Source: Sulfuriflexus mobilis (GTDB lineage: Bacteria > Pseudomonadota > Gammaproteobacteria > AKS1). Taken from it: DNA of 64,000 bases. A program made the position numbers and the translations under genes. Shown in pieces: positions 56,781 through 64,000 of the stretch; the first letter of the stretch is position 1, and each line of letters starts with the position of its first letter. The notes beneath the pieces were generated by a model. That model had not been told where the DNA came from. It made no database searches and saw only the letters and a program-made list of their open reading frames with translations. The DNA is taken from positions 62,001 through 126,000 of the forward strand of contig NZ_AP018725.1 of assembly GCF_003967195.1 (NCBI RefSeq), in the 5' to 3' direction.

Positions 56781-57377
56781 ATGATCGGTTTATCGCAACA
56801 GGTACTACGTACAGATGCCTCGGGTATGCCCCTGGAGTGGGTGGATTATCAGGCCGCCGTACGGCTTTATCACCTTGGCCAGGTTGCCTATAGTTGTGGC
56901 AGCCTGCTTTACCGTGTGCATGGTGGTATCAATGCCCGGACCGGTCTGCGCAGCCGAATCGAGGTGAACTCGATCATTGCCACCTATGGCAATAGTCGCG
57001 CGCTCAAGCGGGTGCGCGCCCACTACACCCCACCATTAAATAACCCGGCCCTGTTCAAGCGTGACGCCCATTTATGCATGTACTGTGGTGAGCACTTCCC
57101 CCGCGCTGAATTATCCCGCGACCACGTCACCCCGATTAGCCTGAAAGGTCAGGATATATGGAGTAACGTGGTCACGGCCTGTAAACGCTGTAACAACCAC
57201 AAGGCGGGGCGCACCCCGGAACAGGCCGGGATGGAGTTACTGGCGGTACCGTTTATGCCCACTCACGCCGAATATGTTTATCTGCAGGGCAAGCGCGTCC
57301 TCGCGGACCAGATGGAATTTTTGCTCGCCCACTTTCCCCGCAAGAGCCCCCTGCATGCCCGCCTGAGCCTGCGCTAG
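56781..57377 (+). CDS. HNH endonuclease family protein
   Basis: A 198-residue protein with a C-terminal HNH domain: CMYCGEHF, then LSRDHVTPIS and TACKRCNNHKAG. The CxxC pairs would bind zinc and the DH/NN residues form the catalytic core. The N-terminal part (LEWVDYQAAVRLYHLGQVAY) is typical of a broad family of free-standing HNH proteins found outside mobile elements. A role in DNA processing or repair is possible. It is followed by a fructosamine kinase gene. Confidence 0.9.
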   Translation: MIGLSQQVLRTDASGMPLEWVDYQAAVRLYHLGQVAYSCGSLLYRVHGGINARTGLRSRIEVNSIIATYGNSRALKRVRAHYTPPLNNPALFKRDAHLCMYCGEHFPRAELSRDHVTPISLKGQDIWSNVVTACKRCNNHKAGRTPEQAGMELLAVPFMPTHAEYVYLQGKRVLADQMEFLLAHFPRKSPLHARLSLR

Positions 57378-57394
57378 TCGTCCGGAGAATAGTC

Positions 57395-58282
57395 ATGTCA
57401 GTCACCGACGCCATTTGCGCCGAGATCAGTGCGACCACCGGACAGGCCTTCAGCCTTGATGCTGAGACTCAGGTCGGCGGAGGCTGTATCAATGCCAGTG
57501 CCCGTTTCAGGGGACGCTGTGGACGGGAGTTTTTTGTGAAACGCAATGCCGCAGACAAACTGGACATGTTTGAGGCGGAGGCCGAGGGCTTACAGGCCCT
57601 GGCCGGGGCGCGTGCCATCCGTGTGCCCGCGGTCGTCTGTGTGGGTAAGGTCGGGACTGAGGCCTTTATTGTCATGGAGCATATCGAGTTTGGCCGAGGT
57701 GATGCGGGTTCTCAACAACGCCTGGGCAAGGAACTGGCGGCCCTGCATCGACACACGGCGAGCCGATACGGTTGGCACCGCGACAATACGATTGGTGCTA
57801 CCCCGCAGATAAATACCCAGACAAGTGGCTGGGTCGAATTTCTGCGTGACCAGCGTCTGGGTTATCAGTTGCAACGTGCTGAGACGAAGGGCGCCAAGGC
57901 GGGTCTATTAAAAAAGGGCCGACGTCTGCTCGATGGTCTGGACTATTATTTTGAGGCCTACAGGCCAGAGGCCTCGTTGCTGCACGGTGACCTGTGGTCA
58001 GGAAATTACGCCTTTGATAGTGAAAATGCGCCAATCATCTTTGATCCTGCGGTGTATTTCGGCGATCGTGAGTTTGATATGGCAATGACAGAGCTGTTTG
58101 GTGGTTTTCAGCCCAGCTTCTATATGGCGTATGAACGGGCCTGGCCGCTAGACTCGGGTTATGTACGACGCAAGGGGCTATACAAACTTTACCATATCCT
58201 CAATCATTTTAATCTGTTCGGCGGTGCTTATGCCGACCAGGCAGAATCCATGTTAGATGAATTACTGCACTGTTTGCCTTGA
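57395..58282 (+). CDS. Fructosamine/ketosamine-3-kinase family protein
   Basis: A 295-residue kinase of the FN3K family. The catalytic loop is H197-GD199-LWSGN204, and a metal-binding Asp is in IIFDPAVYFGDREFD. The N-terminal Gly-rich GGGCINASARF and FFVKRN Lys complete the nucleotide site. These enzymes phosphorylate ketoamine adducts on sugars bound to proteins, allowing their removal. The sequence shows no targeting signal. It begins 17 bases after the HNH gene. Confidence 0.92.
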   Translation: MSVTDAICAEISATTGQAFSLDAETQVGGGCINASARFRGRCGREFFVKRNAADKLDMFEAEAEGLQALAGARAIRVPAVVCVGKVGTEAFIVMEHIEFGRGDAGSQQRLGKELAALHRHTASRYGWHRDNTIGATPQINTQTSGWVEFLRDQRLGYQLQRAETKGAKAGLLKKGRRLLDGLDYYFEAYRPEASLLHGDLWSGNYAFDSENAPIIFDPAVYFGDREFDMAMTELFGGFQPSFYMAYERAWPLDSGYVRRKGLYKLYHILNHFNLFGGAYADQAESMLDELLHCLP

Positions 58283-58411
58283 GAATCCGCCAATTCCAGA
58301 CTATATCTAGTAATACTATCTAAACATCTGTAATTCAAAAAAAAGATGCCAGTGGATAGAGGCGCCGAGAAGGCCTGGGCGTATGTTATGTAAGGTGGGG
58401 ATGGAAATTAT

Positions 58412-59425
58412 ATGAAGAAGATCATCGCAATCTCGATACTGTTGTTCGCTGCCGTGGTGGAGGCTGACACCAGTGACTATATTTGGAACCAGCAATTTGA
58501 GAAAAAACTCGCCCTCGCTCAGCAAGGCGATATGAAGGCGCAGTATGATATTGGCAACATGTACCTGAAAGGCCAGGGCACGGCGCGTGATGCAAAAGAG
58601 GCCTTCAACTGGTTTGGCAAGGCCGCGGAACAGGGGTATTCGAGGGCCGAATACAAACTCGGCTATCTTTACCAACGGGGAAATGGCGTCACCAAGGACC
58701 AGGACAAGGCCTATCACTGGCTGCGTAAATCTGCCGACAAGGGTTATACCCCGGCGATGTTCTACCTGGGCAAGCTGTATGTCAGTCGTGGTGATTATGA
58801 AAAGGCCCTGATCTGGTATACGCGCGCCGATGAAAATGCCTATCACCCGGCGAAAGATGAGATCCCCAAGGTCAAGGCCAAGATTGCCAAGTTGCAGGCA
58901 CAACGTAGCCCGGTAAGCGTAGTAAAGCCACCGCCCGCGGCAAAGCCGGTGCCAGTAGCAAAGCCGGCGCCTGCTGCTGTGGTGAAACAGGCCCCCGCCC
59001 CGGCAGCAGCAGCTAAAACAGCCAGTAAGCAGGCGCGCTATGCCAGGGCGATGGTCAGTACCGGTAGCTGGAAGCTGGGTGGAAAACCGGCCGATGTATT
59101 GCCCTCGGATAGTAATGTTTGCCAAAGTCAGGGCAACAAAATTGTCTGCCAGAGCGATGAGCTGGAGGTCGAGGAGAAATACGGCGTCGTCTCCTACAAG
59201 CTGAATACCGAGATCACTGATTTTAATAACGAGGGTGAGTTTAATATCGAGTACCAGAAGAATGTAACCCTGATCTTTCCGAGTGACCCGGATAATCCCG
59301 ATCTCGTGATCCCCATCAATTATGGCCTGCAGGCCAAACAGCTGATGCGTTGCAAGGTCATCAAGAATGACATTACCTGCTATCGTGGCAAGACTCGGGA
59401 GCGAGTGACCTATATCCGTAGCTAG
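58412..59425 (+). CDS. Sel1-repeat (TPR-like) secreted protein
   Basis: A 337-residue protein with a signal peptide (KKIIAISILLFAAVVEA) and three Sel1-like repeats (YDIGNMYLKGQGTARDAKEA, YKLGYLYQRGNGVTKDQDKA, FYLGKLYVSRGDYEKA). A Pro/Ala-rich linker (residues about 170-205) leads to a Cys-containing C-terminal domain without known match. It probably acts in the periplasm or envelope as a scaffold. A bidirectional terminator follows. Confidence 0.88.
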   Translation: MKKIIAISILLFAAVVEADTSDYIWNQQFEKKLALAQQGDMKAQYDIGNMYLKGQGTARDAKEAFNWFGKAAEQGYSRAEYKLGYLYQRGNGVTKDQDKAYHWLRKSADKGYTPAMFYLGKLYVSRGDYEKALIWYTRADENAYHPAKDEIPKVKAKIAKLQAQRSPVSVVKPPPAAKPVPVAKPAPAAVVKQAPAPAAAAKTASKQARYARAMVSTGSWKLGGKPADVLPSDSNVCQSQGNKIVCQSDELEVEEKYGVVSYKLNTEITDFNNEGEFNIEYQKNVTLIFPSDPDNPDLVIPINYGLQAKQLMRCKVIKNDITCYRGKTRERVTYIRS

Positions 59426-59448
59426 ATATTGGCTTGGAAAAGGGTAAA

Positions 59449-59478
59449 AAAACAGGTTGCTTTCGCAACCTGTTTTTT
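59449..59478 (+). terminator. Bidirectional terminator
   Basis: The stem AAACAGGTTGC/GCAACCTGTTT with loop TTTC, preceded by seven A residues and followed by a T run. It serves the Sel1 gene and the convergent GGDEF-EAL gene. Confidence 0.9.
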
Positions 59479-59566
59479 TTGTGAAAAATTCACGTTTTAA
59501 CCGTGGCGAGACCCATCAAAAGAAAACAGCGCAGACTACGCCTGTGATGAGGGCAAAGGCAACAAA

Positions 59567-62080
59567 CTAGGCGGCATGACAGTTAATGAGTTCCTGGAAT
59601 TGATCGGCAGGGATGGGCCTGCCAAGGTGAAAGCCTTGTGCAATATCACAACCAAGTCTCTCAAGAGTGTCGAGGGTCGCCTGACTCTCTACACCCTCGG
59701 CGACGACATTCATGCCAAGATTATGGGCAAGGTCGATGGCTGAACGTACAATAGAAGCTTTACCTTCATCAGTATGCATTTCAATGACGAAGGATTTGTC
59801 AATCTTGAGTTCGCTTAGCGGTAACTGTTTAAGGTATGCAAGTGACGAGTAACCGGTACCAAAATCATCCAATGAGATATTAATACCCAGTGTGGCCAGT
59901 GCAGTCAGGATGATCCTGGCCCGTTCCGGGTCAGTCATGAGGGCATTTTCAGTGATTTCGAGTCGCAGGTTACCCGGGTATACCTGGTACTTATCAAGAA
60001 TTGCCTTGATATGTTTTTCAAGGCTTTGATCCTGGAGACTGGAGGGGGACAGGTTGATTGAAAGGCTAAAAGGGGTTCCACCTTTATCCCAGAGTGCATA
60101 TTGCTGAAGTGCCGCATCAATTACCCATAAGGTCAGCGGCCTGATAAGACCGGTCTGTTCGGCAAGAGAAATAGTTTCCATTGCCGATGCAGGAGTCTGG
60201 GCCGGATGAGGCCAGCGTAGTAGTGCCTCTGCCCCAATCAGTTTACCCGTATGGACTGAAAATTTCGGCTGGTAATGAAGTTCGAGCCGATCATACTGAA
60301 GGGCATGACGAAAATTGTTTATGCGTGTCAGACGGTCAAGGCTATGTTGATCCTGCTGAGTATTGTAGAAGCTATAATGTTTATTGGCCGCCTTGGAAAT
60401 ATACATGGCAACATCCGCATGTTGAATGAGGCTGTTGGAATTATCGCCATGTTCAGGGAATACAGCGATACCCAGGCTGGCGCGGGCATAGAGCTTGTGA
60501 CTATCTACAGTGAAGGGTGCTTCGAGCTCCTGAATAATTTTTTCGGCTACCAGTTGTGCATGTGCGGCATCAGTATTAGGCAGCAGGATCGCAAATTCAT
60601 CGCCACCAAGACGGGCAATGGTATCTTCCTCGCGCAAGGCGTTTGTCAGGCGTAGACCAACCTGCTGCAGGATAGCATCACCAAAATGATGACCAAGGGT
60701 GTCGTTAATTTCCTTGAATCGATCAAGGTCCATGATCATCAGGGCACAGGTGGAGTTATCACGAATACCCCTGGCGATGGTTTGCTGCAAACGGTCCTGA
60801 AGAAGAACACGGTTCGGCAGGCCAGTCAGGGAATCATGCAGGGCCTGATATTCAAGCGCCTCCTGACGGGTCTGCACCTGATCACGCATATCCAGAAAGG
60901 CAGAAATAAGCTGGCGTGTCTCTATGGTATTAAATTGCGGTAGAGGATTTTCAGTATCCTTTAGTGATTCGCTGCGCAGGGCCGTGGTAATCCGCGAAAG
61001 TGGTGAAAGGATGTTTCTGGACAGGAAATAATAACCAATAATGATCGAGGAGAGTGTAAAGATGATGACAAACCAGAAGGTATTCAAGACACTTGATGAA
61101 ACCTTACTGAGTACACCGAGGTCTTCTTTGTTTGAGAGTTCTATTGCGATATCCAGTCTGACCAAACGTTGCTGAATACTATTTTGTATTGGAAATATTT
61201 TCTGGTGCATATAGGGGGCGTCTGCACGCCATTTAGAAGTGCCGTAAATTTCCCTGACATGCTTATATGCCTGATACCAGGTCTGGGCGGCAGTGTGCAT
61301 CTGCATTAGTGATTCTATGGTCTGAAAACCAAGTTCATTCCGGTCAAGTGCCTGCAGCTCATGAAGGACGTCCATCACCTGTACATAAAGAAGTTCTATA
61401 TTTTTTTCCTGTTGCAGGATATCCGGATTATCGGGGCCAAAGGTACCGGTAAGCAGGGCAACATAACCCCGAAAGGTAATAATCATATTGGCCCAATGTT
61501 GCCTGGCCGCAGAGATTTTTTGATAAATGGGGTCGTCGATCGGATTGAATAGCTCACTGGCCAGGTCATCGTGCGCGAGGCTGGCAGCCGTATTAAAAGA
61601 TACATTATTCGGCGTTAACACATCACGCAATAAGGTCATGGCAGGAAACAGGCTTTCAGTATTATCGCGTAGTTGCATGAGTGCAATGCCATGCTCACGC
61701 AGTGAGCCCAGATCGGCAATGAGCAGTTTGATGTCTTCCGCCTGTTCGCTAATGTAGTGCCAGTTCTGAATGGAGAGTTCTTGTGAGGCCTGAATGGAAT
61801 CGCCAATACGGGTCTTAAAAACCTGGCGCATACTTTCATTCGGTGAAAGCACATAGGCATTCAGGGCATTTACTGCATCATGCACGGCATAGCGGATAGC
61901 GCGATTAATCGGCAGGATATGGTTGCGCTGGCTGAGATTATGATGGCCGCTGTGACTGGCGCTGTTGACATAGATCTCAGTCAGCCAGGCGCTGATAAGC
62001 ATGAGAAAGGCAAGTGATAGGGTGGCCAACAGATAACGGCCGCGAAGGCTATGTAGGGGGTTGGATATAAAGCGAGTCAT
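59567..62080 (-). CDS. GGDEF-EAL c-di-GMP turnover protein with sensor domain
   Basis: An 837-residue membrane protein. A first helix (about 12-33) and a second (about 330-352) enclose a periplasmic helical domain of about 300 residues. A HAMP-like segment follows (RNILSPLSRITTALRS), then GGDEF (492-496, intact LGGDEFAIL) and EAL (E618-A-L-L). The EAL domain keeps typical residues (DDFGTGYSSLAYL, EGVESQATLDTL). Both catalytic sites look intact, so the direction of c-di-GMP change cannot be predicted. Confidence 0.94.
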   Translation of the reverse strand: MTRFISNPLHSLRGRYLLATLSLAFLMLISAWLTEIYVNSASHSGHHNLSQRNHILPINRAIRYAVHDAVNALNAYVLSPNESMRQVFKTRIGDSIQASQELSIQNWHYISEQAEDIKLLIADLGSLREHGIALMQLRDNTESLFPAMTLLRDVLTPNNVSFNTAASLAHDDLASELFNPIDDPIYQKISAARQHWANMIITFRGYVALLTGTFGPDNPDILQQEKNIELLYVQVMDVLHELQALDRNELGFQTIESLMQMHTAAQTWYQAYKHVREIYGTSKWRADAPYMHQKIFPIQNSIQQRLVRLDIAIELSNKEDLGVLSKVSSSVLNTFWFVIIFTLSSIIIGYYFLSRNILSPLSRITTALRSESLKDTENPLPQFNTIETRQLISAFLDMRDQVQTRQEALEYQALHDSLTGLPNRVLLQDRLQQTIARGIRDNSTCALMIMDLDRFKEINDTLGHHFGDAILQQVGLRLTNALREEDTIARLGGDEFAILLPNTDAAHAQLVAEKIIQELEAPFTVDSHKLYARASLGIAVFPEHGDNSNSLIQHADVAMYISKAANKHYSFYNTQQDQHSLDRLTRINNFRHALQYDRLELHYQPKFSVHTGKLIGAEALLRWPHPAQTPASAMETISLAEQTGLIRPLTLWVIDAALQQYALWDKGGTPFSLSINLSPSSLQDQSLEKHIKAILDKYQVYPGNLRLEITENALMTDPERARIILTALATLGINISLDDFGTGYSSLAYLKQLPLSELKIDKSFVIEMHTDEGKASIVRSAIDLAHNLGMNVVAEGVESQATLDTLERLGCDIAQGFHLGRPIPADQFQELINCHAA

Positions 62081-62235
62081 ATCGTTCTACTACCCTGCAG
62101 TCGTTGGCCCAATAAGGCGTATTGACAAGGAGCTAGCCGATAGTTTTCTTTTCGCCCCCCGGCTAAGTATTAAGCATAGCAGCCCGCTCCATGGCTGCCA
62201 GTTAACAGCAAAGATTGTAAGTATTTAGTGAAGGG

Positions 62236-63300
62236 TTATTTGTGTAGAGGGCGGCTCAATTCGTGTACTGCATCCACCAATACCTTTACATTATCAGGGT
62301 TAACGTGCTGATGAATACCGTGACCGAGGTTAAAGACGTGGCCACTGCCCGGGCCAAAGTCATCCAGGATGGTCTGCACTTCCTGGCGGATGCGCTCGGG
62401 CGAAGCATACAGGATAGACGGGTCCATATTGCCCTGCAGGGCGATCTTGTCACCCACAGACTTGCGCGCCGCACCGATCTCGGTGGTCCAGTCGAGGCCG
62501 GCGGCATCAGTACCGGTAGCGGCGATATCCTCCAGCCAGCAGCCACCACCCTTGGTGAACAGCACGACAGGTACGCGGCGACCATCGTGTTCACGGATCA
62601 GGCCATCGATGATGCGCTGCATATAGCGCAGTGAAAATTCGCGGTAGTCACGTGGCGTCAGAACCCCGCCCCAGGTATCAAAGATCATGGCAGTCTGTGC
62701 ACCGGCCTTGATCTGCGCATTCAGGTATTCGGTGACCGTATCGGCGAGCAGGTCCAGCAGTTTGTGCAACAGTGCGGGCTGATCAAACAGCATGCCCTTG
62801 CTCTTGGCAAAATCCTTACTGCCCGAACCTTCGATCATGTAGGTAGCGAGTGTCCACGGGCTACCGGAGAAACCGATTAGCGGCACGCTGCCATCGAGCT
62901 CACGGCGTATGGTGCGTACGGCATCCATGACATAGCCGAGGTCGTCTTCCATATCCGGCATGCCGAGCTTGTCGATATCGGCAGCGGTGCGGACGGGGCG
63001 GGAAAATTGTGGGCCTTCACCGGTAGTAAACGTCAGGCCGAGGCCCATAGCATCCGGGATGGTCAGGATATCGGAGAACAGGATCGCCGCATCAAGGTCA
63101 AACCGCTCCAGCGGTTGCAGGGTGACCTCGCAGGCCAGATCGGGTGTCTGACACAGGGTCATGAAGTCGCCGGCCTTTTCGCGCGTCGCACGGTACTCAG
63201 GCAGGTAGCGTCCGGCCTGGCGCATGATCCAGACAGGGGTTTGGTCTACAGGTTCGCGCAGCAGGGCACGCAGGAAACGATCGTTTTTTAATTTTGACAT
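62236..63300 (-). CDS. hemE: Uroporphyrinogen decarboxylase
   Basis: A 354-residue enzyme that converts uroporphyrinogen III to coproporphyrinogen III in heme synthesis. The signature [12 protein letters not shown] is near the N-terminus; catalytic Asp is in [14 protein letters not shown]. Length equals the E. coli protein. The ATG at 63300 gives [17 protein letters not shown]; the longer frame start at 63342 is unlikely. gltD lies just upstream on the same strand, a common arrangement. Substrate uroporphyrinogen III is also used by NirE in this window. Confidence 0.97.
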   Translation of the reverse strand: MSKLKNDRFLRALLREPVDQTPVWIMRQAGRYLPEYRATREKAGDFMTLCQTPDLACEVTLQPLERFDLDAAILFSDILTIPDAMGLGLTFTTGEGPQFSRPVRTAADIDKLGMPDMEDDLGYVMDAVRTIRRELDGSVPLIGFSGSPWTLATYMIEGSGSKDFAKSKGMLFDQPALLHKLLDLLADTVTEYLNAQIKAGAQTAMIFDTWGGVLTPRDYREFSLRYMQRIIDGLIREHDGRRVPVVLFTKGGGCWLEDIAATGTDAAGLDWTTEIGAARKSVGDKIALQGNMDPSILYASPERIRQEVQTILDDFGPGSGHVFNLGHGIHQHVNPDNVKVLVDAVHELSRPLHK

Positions 63301-63412
63301 ATGGAAATCCAACGCTAAGGTGCAAAAGCGCAGAATGCGCAAACTGTCTTAACGATTTTGTTATTAATTATTGTTTCTTCCTTGGCGACCTTAGCATCTC
63401 TGCGGTGGGTGT

Positions 63413-64000
<588 letters not shown>

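Overview
The window looks like part of a gammaproteobacterial chromosome from an environmental, facultatively denitrifying bacterium, perhaps near the Chromatiales or Acidiferrobacterales. The pointers are gene order (thrB-DUF2782-LOG-polA-engB, priA-argS-SPOR protein, gltD-hemE, ubiK-comM-porin-glnK-amtB), a System II (ResB/CcsB) cytochrome c assembly pair next to cytochromes c5 and c4, and a cd1-type denitrification cluster. This placement is inferred from gene content, not from a search.

Layout. 1-6705: the end of a carboxylesterase, then a methyltransferase, a glycine-zipper lipoprotein, thrB, DUF2782 and LOG genes on the minus strand, and polA on the plus strand. 6725-6870: a sigmaE/AlgU-type promoter, three hairpins and an intrinsic terminator between polA and engB, which is where Spot 42 and ErsA lie in other gammaproteobacteria. 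7742-12682: cytochrome c5, cytochrome c4, resB, ccsB and a DsbA-like protein, a cytochrome c maturation block. 12795-18029: a co-directional run of acetolactate synthase-like enzyme, EEP-fold hydrolase, diguanylate cyclase and DUF368 polyprenyl-phosphate transporter.

18176-36256: the denitrification cluster. It holds a Dnr-type regulator, norCB, norQ, a small membrane protein, a membrane polyferredoxin, norD, a short NirI/NosR-like protein, nirS, and the heme d1 genes nirE-C-F-D-L-G-H-J-N. Three FNR/Dnr boxes precede dnr, norC and nirS. No nar, nap or nos genes are present, so the window supports NO2- to NO to N2O only. A tRNA-Arg(CCG) gene lies just beyond nirN, with its 3' end facing the cluster. 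The cluster reads as more AT-rich than its flanks.

36821-48890: an anchored cytochrome c5, a duplicated 50-nt element, an alpha/beta hydrolase, comM, ubiK, then a torF-like porin-glnK-amtB group behind a sigma54 promoter and an NtrC-like site, a CDGSH protein, fetAB, a membrane protein, a DUF4124 protein, a beta-hydroxyacid dehydrogenase, and a chemoreceptor with a sigma28 promoter. 48893-64000: argS, priA (with a DnaA-box cluster upstream), HDOD, REC-GGDEF(degenerate) and GGDEF-EAL signalling proteins, an HNH nuclease, a fructosamine kinase, a Sel1-repeat protein, hemE and the end of gltD.

The working picture is a respiratory cell that uses NirS and NorBC under low oxygen, with Dnr-like control, makes its own heme d1, matures c-type cytochromes through System II, and has several c-di-GMP and chemotaxis proteins. 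Most genes are ordinary. The less explained items are the noncoding elements at 6725-6870, 37310-37478, 53111-53145 and 56506-56693, and the extra membrane genes in the nor cluster.
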